Part shown: one piece after another, positions 1 to 4,907 of the stretch | Layout of the letters: each line of letters opens with the position of its first letter | Numbering within the stretch: the first letter of the stretch is position 1 | Notes under the pieces: generated by a model | Databases searched by the model: none | What the model saw: only the letters and a program-made list of their open reading frames with translations | Told to the model about the DNA's origin: nothing | Program-made: the position numbers and the translations under genes | Assembly: GCA_017620315.1 (NCBI GenBank) | Contig: JAFZQQ010000445.1 | Coordinates: 1 to 8,127 of the forward strand | Length of the DNA stretch: 8,127 bases | Direction of reading: 5' to 3' | DNA from: Oscillospiraceae bacterium | Lineage (GTDB): Bacteria > Bacillota > Clostridia > Oscillospirales > Oscillospiraceae

Positions 1-3
1 GTT

Positions 4-35
4 TGTCAAAAAGTGACATTAGACGCTTTTTGACA
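4..35. repeat. AT-rich inverted repeat downstream of the double-glycine peptide gene; possible weak terminator
   Basis: Two 10-base arms (4-13 and 26-35) are exact reverse complements. A U-G and a G-C pair can extend the stem on the plus strand, leaving an eight-base loop. It lies 13 bases beyond the stop of the minus-strand peptide gene, so a transcript-ending role is plausible. However, the stem is AT-rich, the T-run lies inside an arm, and no U-tract follows it. It could equally be a protein-binding dyad or a bidirectional terminator shared with a gene to the left. The repeat itself is certain; its function is not. Confidence 0.5.
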
Positions 36-47
36 TAAATAAGCGTA

Positions 48-341
48 TCAGATGATTTTGACGTCGGTTATTGAAGCTGGCGTGTAGTCCCTGGTAAACA
101 CTTCGATCGCTGATTCCTTAACCAGAATGCACCTCATTTTGTTGCCGCAAACCGTGTGGACAAAGTTTGCGTTCGGAGACCAGCGGAACCAGCTCTTGCA
201 GGTGTCACAGAGATACAGATACGCCGGGGAATCATTGCCGCCGGCGCCCCCGCTCACGGAATCCATCGCGTCGTCGCTGAGCATTTGCATTTCCATGGGG
301 TTTTTGTTCATCATGTCGTTCATGCCATCCATTTTTTTCAT
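48..341 (-). CDS. Double-glycine leader peptide (bacteriocin/RiPP-like precursor, unknown class)
   Basis: This is a 97-residue product. The start at 341 is chosen because an AAAGGAG ribosome site sits 8 bases upstream; a longer in-frame reading to 437 has no such support. Residues 21-32 read LSDDAMDSVSGG. They match the double-glycine leader pattern at -12 (L), -11 (S), -7 (M), -4 (V) and -2/-1 (GG), with Ala in place of the usual Glu at -8. Such leaders are cut and exported by peptidase-containing (C39) ABC transporters. The leader has nine Met among its first 26 residues. The predicted 65-residue core has Cys at 45, 48, 65 and 71 (a CxxC then a C-x5-C), plus Trp51 and Trp54. This could be a disulfide-bonded or zinc-ribbon-like fold. 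No modification enzyme or transporter is in the window. It might be a bacteriocin, a signal peptide or a non-antimicrobial secreted protein; I do not recognise the core. Confidence 0.78.
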   Translation of the reverse strand: MKKMDGMNDMMNKNPMEMQMLSDDAMDSVSGGAGGNDSPAYLYLCDTCKSWFRWSPNANFVHTVCGNKMRCILVKESAIEVFTRDYTPASITDVKII

Positions 342-349
342 GACAGCGT

Positions 350-357
350 CTCCTTTC
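350..357 (-). promoter_or_regulatory. Ribosome binding site of the double-glycine peptide
   Basis: The minus strand reads GAAAGGAG, and GGAG ends 8 bases before the ATG at 341. This decides that start over the upstream in-frame ATG at 437, which lies inside the preceding lipoprotein gene and would add 32 residues of atypical sequence before the leader. Confidence 0.8.
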
Positions 358-430
358 ATTTGCCATTCTGATTGTTGATACGGAACGTTTTTCAATGTGG
401 CAGTACAAACTGAGAATAATCGAAAAAACG

Positions 431-2338
431 TCACCAAAGCATTGTGCTGTTGAACCGCGGGAACGCGTCTCCCTCCGCTTGCTCGAGATAAAGGACCTCC
501 TCCGAGCCGGTTTGGAACACGATCTCCTCAAAGGTGCCGTCCTCTCTGAGAAGCGTTGCGAACAGCCGGCAGTCATTGCGCCAGCCGTCCTCGTACCGCA
601 GCTCGCGCAGCCAGCCGTCGCGGCAGAAGAATCCGTCGGTACAAACGACGCGTTCCTCCTTGTATGCGTTCGGATCCGCCTGATACGCGGCGGTCGTGAA
701 TTCCCTGCCGTTGAGCAGAACCGTGAGCTTTGAGCCGTCGAAGCGGAGCGTCACGTCGGCGAAGCGCCCCGCGCCGCAAAAGTCTCTGTCTTCGATCGAC
801 TGCGTCCAGTAATACGGGACCTCCTTCGCATCGCCGACGCCTCCGCCGGAGCCGCCGGGAACCGGCTGAGCGAGCTTTTGTTCCCAGACCTCGCGCAGAC
901 TGGCGGCGGTCGGAGGGGCGCTCACCGCGCAGCCCTCGGGGAAGCTGGGGGCTTTTTCCTCCGCACCGTAATAGTCGGGGACGGCGCCGGTGAATACCGC
1001 GCGCCTGAGAGAGTCGCAGCGTGCAAAGGCGTGTTCGCCGATGCTCCGGACGTTATCTCCGAAGGTGACGGAGCTGAGACCGGCACAGCCGCTGAACGCA
1101 GCCTTTCCGACACTGAACACGCCGTCGGGGATATCAAGCTCCCCGGAGAGCGCGGAGCAGTCGTAGAAGGCGTAGCCCTTGATATGCTCCAGCGAGGCGG
1201 GCAGCGGGGAGAGCGCAGTGAAGCCCGAGCAGCCGGAGAAGCTGCCGACGCCGACGGAGCGCAGCCCCTCGGGAAGGGTGAGCGTGCCAGTGAAGCCGGC
1301 GTCCTCAAAGGCGTTGTCGCCGATGATCAGAAGTGAGTCGGGGAGCGCCAAAGCGCCGGACAGATTTTTGCAGCCGCGAAAGGCGTCGGACGAAATAAAG
1401 CTCAGCCCTGCGGGCAGCTTCAGTAAAGTGAGACTCGCGTCGTACTCGAACGCGCTTCTGCCGATGAACTCGACGCTGTCCGGCAGCGTGAGCGCGCCGG
1501 AGAGCTGTTTGCAGCCACCAAACGCGTATTCGCCGATGCTCAAAAGCCCCTCGGGCAGCGTCAGTGTCCCGTCGAAGCCGCAGCCGCCGAACGCCGATTC
1601 CTCGATGACCGTCACGCCGTCAGGTATCGTGAGGCCGCCCCTTACGGAGGCGCAGCTGCTGAAGCAGGCGTAGGGTATCGAGGTCAGGCCGGCCGGCAGC
1701 TTGACAGCGCCGTCAAAGCCGCACTGGGAGAAGGCATAGTCGCCCAAGCTTGTGACCGAGTCGGGGAGGACGAGGTCGCCTGTCAGCTTTTCGCACTTGT
1801 AAAACGCGCTTTTCCCGATGGCTTCAAGCCCTTCGGGAAGCGTTAACGCGCCGCAGGCGGCGCTGAGCTTGGAAAACGCCTCGTCGCCGATGCTCCTGAG
1901 AGCACCCGACAGGCGGACGCCCGTGAAGCCGGAGCACATGGTAAACGCGTAACCGCCGACATTCTCCACCGCGTCCGGCAGCGTCAGCACGCCGGTCAGA
2001 CCCGAGCAGCCGTAAAAGGCAAATTCGCCGATCTCGCGCAGGCTTTCGGGAAGAACAAGCTCGCCGCCGAGCTGCTGATTTGAGTAGAACGCCTCACCCG
2101 CTATGGAGGTGACGCCCTCGGAAATAACGAGCTTTTTGATGGGATAATCGCTCCACATAAAGCGATTGGGCGTGACCATCTCGCCCCTGCCGCTTATGGT
2201 GAGTATCTTCTTCGCGCGGTCATACTCCCACTTCATCGATTCGCCGCAGCTTCCTCCGGTTTCAAGCTTTTTTGCGCCGCAGCCGAAAAGACTGATCATA
2301 ACAACGACCCCCATGATCAAAGCAAGCGTACGTTTCAT
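431..2338 (-). CDS. BspA-like leucine-rich-repeat surface lipoprotein
   Basis: This is a 635-residue predicted lipoprotein, probably anchored on the outer face of the membrane for adhesion or ligand binding. Residues 1-20 form a lipoprotein signal: Lys/Arg start, hydrophobic run, then LFGC with Cys20 as the lipidation site (Phe at -2 is slightly unusual). After a short N-terminal motif (W-x-Y ... LTISGRGEM) typical of BspA-family proteins come 16 copies of a 22-24-residue LRR_5-type repeat with core LxxIGxxAFxxC. A Gly/Ser-rich linker near residues 491-500 leads to a C-terminal segment of about 135 residues that I do not recognise. The start at 2338 is set by AAAAGGGG 8 bases upstream. The upstream reading to 2395 translates only the hairpin at 2360-2398. 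It follows the SH3 gene by 80 bases and precedes the peptide gene by 89 bases, so the three may be cotranscribed. Confidence 0.93.
   Translation of the reverse strand: MKRTLALIMGVVVMISLFGCGAKKLETGGSCGESMKWEYDRAKKILTISGRGEMVTPNRFMWSDYPIKKLVISEGVTSIAGEAFYSNQQLGGELVLPESLREIGEFAFYGCSGLTGVLTLPDAVENVGGYAFTMCSGFTGVRLSGALRSIGDEAFSKLSAACGALTLPEGLEAIGKSAFYKCEKLTGDLVLPDSVTSLGDYAFSQCGFDGAVKLPAGLTSIPYACFSSCASVRGGLTIPDGVTVIEESAFGGCGFDGTLTLPEGLLSIGEYAFGGCKQLSGALTLPDSVEFIGRSAFEYDASLTLLKLPAGLSFISSDAFRGCKNLSGALALPDSLLIIGDNAFEDAGFTGTLTLPEGLRSVGVGSFSGCSGFTALSPLPASLEHIKGYAFYDCSALSGELDIPDGVFSVGKAAFSGCAGLSSVTFGDNVRSIGEHAFARCDSLRRAVFTGAVPDYYGAEEKAPSFPEGCAVSAPPTAASLREVWEQKLAQPVPGGSGGGVGDAKEVPYYWTQSIEDRDFCGAGRFADVTLRFDGSKLTVLLNGREFTTAAYQADPNAYKEERVVCTDGFFCRDGWLRELRYEDGWRNDCRLFATLLREDGTFEEIVFQTGSEEVLYLEQAEGDAFPRFNSTMLW
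990..2140 (-). repeat. Tandem leucine-rich-repeat coding array (16 units)
   Basis: Repeats of about 66-72 bases encode the LRR_5 units of the lipoprotein; outer borders are approximate. The invariant core is an aliphatic residue, two variable residues, I/V/L, usually Gly, then A-F and often Cys. In the middle units (5 to 13) the segment before the core alternates strictly between P-(E/A)-G-L and P-D-(S/G)-(V/L). The array is therefore built from a two-unit module of about 45 residues. Units have diverged at the protein level and no exact long DNA repeat was seen. Confidence 0.85.
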
Positions 2339-2346
2339 TGCAATTA

Positions 2347-2354
2347 CCCCTTTT
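2347..2354 (-). promoter_or_regulatory. Ribosome binding site of the LRR lipoprotein
   Basis: The minus strand reads AAAAGGGG, ending 8 bases before the ATG at 2338. It supports the start that places the signal sequence directly at the N-terminus. Confidence 0.75.
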
Positions 2355-2359
2355 GAGAC

Positions 2360-2398
2360 GATATGGCATACAAAGCCGCAGGCCCTGTATGCCATATC
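2360..2398 (-). other. Long intergenic RNA hairpin between the SH3 and lipoprotein genes
   Basis: A 39-base element with 13-base perfectly complementary outer arms (2360-2372 and 2386-2398). In the minus-strand transcript the inner part also pairs through two G-U wobbles and three G-C pairs. This gives an 18-pair stem capped by a UGC triloop. In plus-strand RNA the same two positions are C/A mismatches, so the full fold is specific to the sense transcript. It starts about 20 bases after the SH3 stop codon and ends just before the lipoprotein ribosome site. No U-run follows, so it is not a classical terminator. An mRNA-processing, 3'-end-protecting or translation-control role is inferred. Confidence 0.75.
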
Positions 2399-2418
2399 AT
2401 TGATACTATGGAACGATG

Positions 2419-3048
2419 TCAGCGGCGGATGCTTCCGGAGGTCGACTCGGCGCGCTGGCCGCCGGCACCGGCGGGCTCGGAGGTGGAAAGGTAATCCGAG
2501 CTGATCCAGCCGAACTTGTTTTCATACTTGACGAAAGACCAGTTGTTCTCCTTTGCGGCGACCTGCACCGCCTCGCCGTAATCGACGGTGGTAATGCGGT
2601 CATAGCTGGTGCCGGGGCCGCTGCGCATATTTACGCCCGCGGTGGTATAATAGGTGACGTATCCGTCGAGAAGGGTGGTCGGCTTAACCTTGAGCTCGTT
2701 ATGACCGGAGAGATCCAGCCAGGCGACCGGAGAAGCGGGAGTGTCTGACGTGCCGGGAACGCTGGGATCGGTGCTCGTTCCGGGAATGGCGGGCAGCGGA
2801 TCGACCTTGGGAGTTGTGGTTGCGGCGGCCTTTGCGGCCTCAAGGTCGTTGTTCAGTCGGCTGACCGTGTCGTTGAGCTCCTGCACCTGTGCCTCGGCGG
2901 CCTTGAGCTTCTTGTCCGCGGACTTGAGCCGTGAGCCAAAGACGATCGAAACGACGAGCAGGATGATGACCGCGGCGACCAGACATAAAAAGAGAATAAA
3001 GAGCGGATTGTACTTTTTGTTCCTTTGCGTAACGCGACGACCTTCCAT
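2419..3048 (-). CDS. Membrane-anchored coiled-coil protein with bacterial SH3 (SH3b) domain
   Basis: This is a 209-residue protein. Residues 1-14 are basic and cytoplasmic. Residues 15-37 form one strongly hydrophobic membrane span. Residues 41-75 are rich in Ala, Lys, Glu and Leu with heptad-like spacing, suggesting a coiled coil. Residues 76-107 are a Pro/Thr/Ser-rich wall-spanning linker. Residues about 130-187 match the bacterial SH3 fold, with NMRSGPG at 140-146 and GWISSDYL at 180-187. SH3b domains usually bind peptidoglycan or peptides, so this is likely an extracytoplasmic protein contacting the wall. No catalytic domain is present. The ATG at 3048 is chosen over one eight codons upstream because GGAGG sits 9 bases before it. 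It is the first gene after a good promoter (3135-3164), with a leader of about 80 bases, and the LRR lipoprotein follows 80 bases downstream. Confidence 0.9.
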   Translation of the reverse strand: MEGRRVTQRNKKYNPLFILFLCLVAAVIILLVVSIVFGSRLKSADKKLKAAEAQVQELNDTVSRLNNDLEAAKAAATTTPKVDPLPAIPGTSTDPSVPGTSDTPASPVAWLDLSGHNELKVKPTTLLDGYVTYYTTAGVNMRSGPGTSYDRITTVDYGEAVQVAAKENNWSFVKYENKFGWISSDYLSTSEPAGAGGQRAESTSGSIRR

Positions 3049-3057
3049 GATGAAAAA

Positions 3058-3062
3058 CCTCC
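3058..3062 (-). promoter_or_regulatory. Ribosome binding site of the SH3-domain protein
   Basis: GGAGG on the minus strand lies 9 bases before the ATG at 3048. The alternative ATG at 3072 would place this site inside the coding region and add eight residues before the basic N-terminus, so 3048 is preferred. Confidence 0.8.
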
Positions 3063-3134
3063 ATGCGCTCATGCGCCGTAATAGTGTGCTGAAGGGCTCA
3101 GCCGAAAAACGGCATCTTGCGAATCCTGCATCCT

Positions 3135-3164
3135 ATAATACAAGATGTGGTAGCATTATGTCAA
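3135..3164 (-). promoter_or_regulatory. Sigma-A-type promoter for the SH3/lipoprotein unit
   Basis: On the minus strand a perfect -35 box TTGACA (3159-3164) is followed after 18 bases by TATTAT (3135-3140), which matches the -10 consensus at five of six positions. Transcription would start near 3128, giving a leader of about 80 bases. The leader holds a small GCCG-A5-CGGC type hairpin (3101-3113) of unknown meaning. The next plus-strand promoter is back to back with this one. Confidence 0.8.
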
Positions 3165-3192
3165 GTGCTCTTGTTCTTTTTGACGACAAAAT

Positions 3193-3221
3193 TTGCAAAA
3201 AGTTTCCGGATGATATATACT
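3193..3221 (+). promoter_or_regulatory. Sigma-A-type promoter for the O-antigen ligase-like gene
   Basis: TTGCAA (3193-3198) and TATACT (3216-3221) are spaced by exactly 17 bases; four of six and five of six bases match consensus. Transcription would start near 3228, about 40 bases before the GTG start. The -35 boxes of this and the divergent promoter are 28 bases apart. The gap contains a small dyad TTTTG-ACGA-CAAAA (3178-3191) that could be an operator, which is speculative. Confidence 0.7.
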
Positions 3222-3268
3222 AATTAAAAATATCGCCGGCCGGACGTGCCGATGAAGGGGGGAGCGGG

Positions 3269-4543
3269 GTGCCGCAAAGATCCGGCGAGCTTGCGCAGCG
3301 CGTGTCTTATCTGTATGCCTGCGCGCTTTTGACTGTGCATTATCTGTTTTTGCCCTTCGGCGGCTACGAGCGTATGATGGAGGGAAAGTACGTCTGCTTT
3401 CTCGTGCTGACCGGAGGCTATGTGGCTGCGATGTGCTTTGTATCTCCGTTCAAAAAGCCGCGTTTTGACGCCGTGAGGCTTTGCGCCGCGCTGTATATCG
3501 GCTTTTCCGCGGTCTCGGCGCTGCTCTCGCCCTACGGTGTTCACACGCTGCTCGGCGGCTCGCGGCGCGAGGGGCTTATCACGCTCACGCTTTATGCTGC
3601 GGCGTTTTTTTTGCTCTCCGGCTCTCTTCACACGGACAGAAGGCTTCTTTGCATTGCCGCGCTCGCGGTCTCGCTTTGCGACGTGCTTGCGCTTGCACAG
3701 ACGGCTGGGGCGAATGTTTTCGGGCTTTATCCCGCCGGGCTCGGCTATTACGACGGAGACCTTGCCTATGCGGGCTTTTTCGCGGGGACGTCGGGAAACA
3801 TCGACTTTACCGCGTTCCTTCTTGCCCTTGCGCTCTGCGTGATGCTCGCCGCGGCCGTCCGGCTGGGCTGTTGGGTTCTCGTGTTACCCGCCGCGCTGAC
3901 TTTCTTTGTGCTTTTGCGGCTTGACGTATCGGGCTCGCTTTTCGGCGCCGCCTTCGCGGCTGTCTGGAGTCCCGCGCTGCTCGTCAAAGCGCACAGGCGG
4001 CAGATGCTGTTCTTCTCCGCCGCGCTCAGCATTTTTGCGCTGTTGTTTGCTCTTCTCTACAAGGGCGACAGCGGCGCGGTTTCGGAGGCAGCGCGGTTCC
4101 TGCGAGGGGAGGCGGAGGGCTCCTTCGGCTCGGGACGGATTGCCCTCTGGAGAAACTGCCTGCCGCTTGTGCGGGAGAGACCGCTGTTCGGAGGAGGACC
4201 GGATACGCTCTGGCTTCGCGGCGTCGAGCCGTTCACCTGGATGAAAAACGGCGAGGCGGTGCCCTCGGACGTCACGGCGGCGCACAATGAATACCTCAAC
4301 ATTCTCGTCAATCAGGGCGCCGCGGCGCTGGCGGCTTATGCCGCGATGCTCGGCTGCGCGCTGGCGCGCTGCTTCCGGCGCGCGGAGGATGCGCGCTTCG
4401 CGGTCTGCGGGGCCGGACTTCTGTGCTATACGGCGATGGCCTTTTTTTCAATTTCGACATGTATTACAGCGCCGTATATATGGTTCCTGTTGGCTGTTGT
4501 GCAGAAAGACGAAATAACAGTTGAAAATCACAGAAGTTTATAA
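3269..4543 (+). CDS. O-antigen ligase/polymerase family membrane protein (Wzy_C/WaaL-like)
   Basis: This is a 424-residue polytopic membrane protein with about ten or eleven hydrophobic spans. Family members join or polymerise undecaprenyl-linked glycans at the outer membrane face. Family signs are a short loop GGSRREG near residues 96-102 after an early span, the large-loop motif GSGRIALW at 287-294 followed by P-L-x-G-G-G-P-D-T, and AHNEYLNILV at 338-347 before the last spans. Arg99/100, Arg290 and His339 are the likely functional residues by analogy with WaaL and Wzy. The GTG start at 3269 is supported by AAGGGGGG about 6 bases upstream and its own promoter. The next in-frame ATG (about 3374) would remove the first span. 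In a Gram-positive-type cell the substrate is more likely a wall polysaccharide, teichuronic acid or glycoprotein glycan than lipopolysaccharide. No glycosyltransferase neighbours are present, so the substrate is unknown. Confidence 0.88.
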   Translation: MPQRSGELAQRVSYLYACALLTVHYLFLPFGGYERMMEGKYVCFLVLTGGYVAAMCFVSPFKKPRFDAVRLCAALYIGFSAVSALLSPYGVHTLLGGSRREGLITLTLYAAAFFLLSGSLHTDRRLLCIAALAVSLCDVLALAQTAGANVFGLYPAGLGYYDGDLAYAGFFAGTSGNIDFTAFLLALALCVMLAAAVRLGCWVLVLPAALTFFVLLRLDVSGSLFGAAFAAVWSPALLVKAHRRQMLFFSAALSIFALLFALLYKGDSGAVSEAARFLRGEAEGSFGSGRIALWRNCLPLVRERPLFGGGPDTLWLRGVEPFTWMKNGEAVPSDVTAAHNEYLNILVNQGAAALAAYAAMLGCALARCFRRAEDARFAVCGAGLLCYTAMAFFSISTCITAPYIWFLLAVVQKDEITVENHRSL

Positions 4544-4549
4544 TATAAT
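4521..4549 (+). promoter_or_regulatory. Sigma-A-type promoter of the V-ATPase operon, overlapping the ligase gene end
   Basis: TTGAAA (4521-4526), a 17-base spacer, and a perfect TATAAT (4544-4549). The -35 box and spacer lie in the last codons of the ligase gene, whose TAA occupies 4541-4543, so the -10 box begins at the next base. The predicted transcription start is near 4556, about 36 bases before the first V-ATPase gene. No terminator separates the ligase gene from the operon, so read-through from the ligase promoter is also possible. Confidence 0.85.
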
Positions 4550-4591
4550 ATATCGGGATTTTTGAATTGAAACTGAAAGTGTGGTGATAGC

Positions 4592-4906
4592 ATGACAAAG
4601 GAGGCCATCCAGGCTGTCGCGGCAGTGGAGGAAAAGAGCCGCACGGCAAGGACGGAAGCCGAGGCGCGCGTCAAGCAGGCGCTTGCCGAAGCGGAGCGCG
4701 AAGGGCAGGCACAGTTCCAGAAGGCACGCCGCGAGGGCGCCGAGAACGGCAAGGCTATGCTCAAGGCGGCTGAGGAACGCGCCGCGCGCGCCGCTGAAGA
4801 GATCGCCGGACGGGCGGAGGCCGAAAGCCGCGAGCTCTGCTCGTCGGCAAAGGCACGCCTTGAGGAGGCGGCAGAAATGATTGTCGGAAGGGTCGTGAAG
4901 AGCTGA
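4592..4906 (+). CDS. ntpF: V/A-type ATP synthase peripheral-stalk subunit (NtpF/AhaH-like, G/H subunit)
   Basis: This is a 104-residue protein, very rich in Ala, Glu, Lys and Arg, with no Pro and almost no aromatic residues. It is predicted to be one continuous alpha helix with coiled-coil character, as in the stalk subunit that pairs with E to hold the V1 head to the membrane a/I subunit. Length and composition fit the NtpF/AhaH family. The identification rests mainly on position: it is first in an operon whose next genes are I, K, E and C, as in E. hirae ntpFIKEC. It has its own promoter at 4521-4549. The ribosome site is modest (GGTGAT about 4 bases upstream). Its stop codon is one base away from the next start, so translation of I is probably coupled to it. 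Sequence alone would not separate it from other helical proteins. Confidence 0.85.
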   Translation: MTKEAIQAVAAVEEKSRTARTEAEARVKQALAEAEREGQAQFQKARREGAENGKAMLKAAEERAARAAEEIAGRAEAESRELCSSAKARLEEAAEMIVGRVVKS

Positions 4907-4907
4907 A

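Noticed and set aside
342..430. Search for a dedicated promoter or terminator between the lipoprotein and peptide genes
   Set aside because: A TTGAAA-like box is present on the minus strand but no acceptable -10 follows at 16-18 bases. A T-run after the lipoprotein stop lacks a clear preceding stem.
232..576. Minus-strand frame across the lipoprotein end and the peptide start
   Set aside because: It is Arg/Ser-rich shadow sequence overlapping two well-supported genes, with no ribosome site.
878..1336. Plus-strand open frame opposite the LRR array
   Set aside because: It is antisense to the repeat region; its length arises from the repeated GC-rich codons, not from independent coding signs.
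990..2140. Repeated DNA considered as a CRISPR array or satellite
   Set aside because: The repeats are diverged, in frame and encode leucine-rich repeats. There are no identical direct repeats with unique spacers.
2339..2395. Longer N-terminus for the lipoprotein
   Set aside because: The extra 19 codons are mostly the 2360-2398 hairpin and would bury the signal sequence. The ribosome site fits the ATG at 2338.
2360..2398. Hairpin as a Rho-independent terminator of the SH3 gene
   Set aside because: No U-tract follows it in the minus-strand transcript, and the next bases lead straight to the lipoprotein ribosome site.
3176..3184. Nine-base motif CTTTTTGAC shared with the arms of the left-edge inverted repeat, considered as a common operator
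   Set aside because: The same nine bases also occur (reverse orientation) inside the subunit I coding region near 6072-6080, so chance sharing of an A/T-rich word is the simpler explanation.
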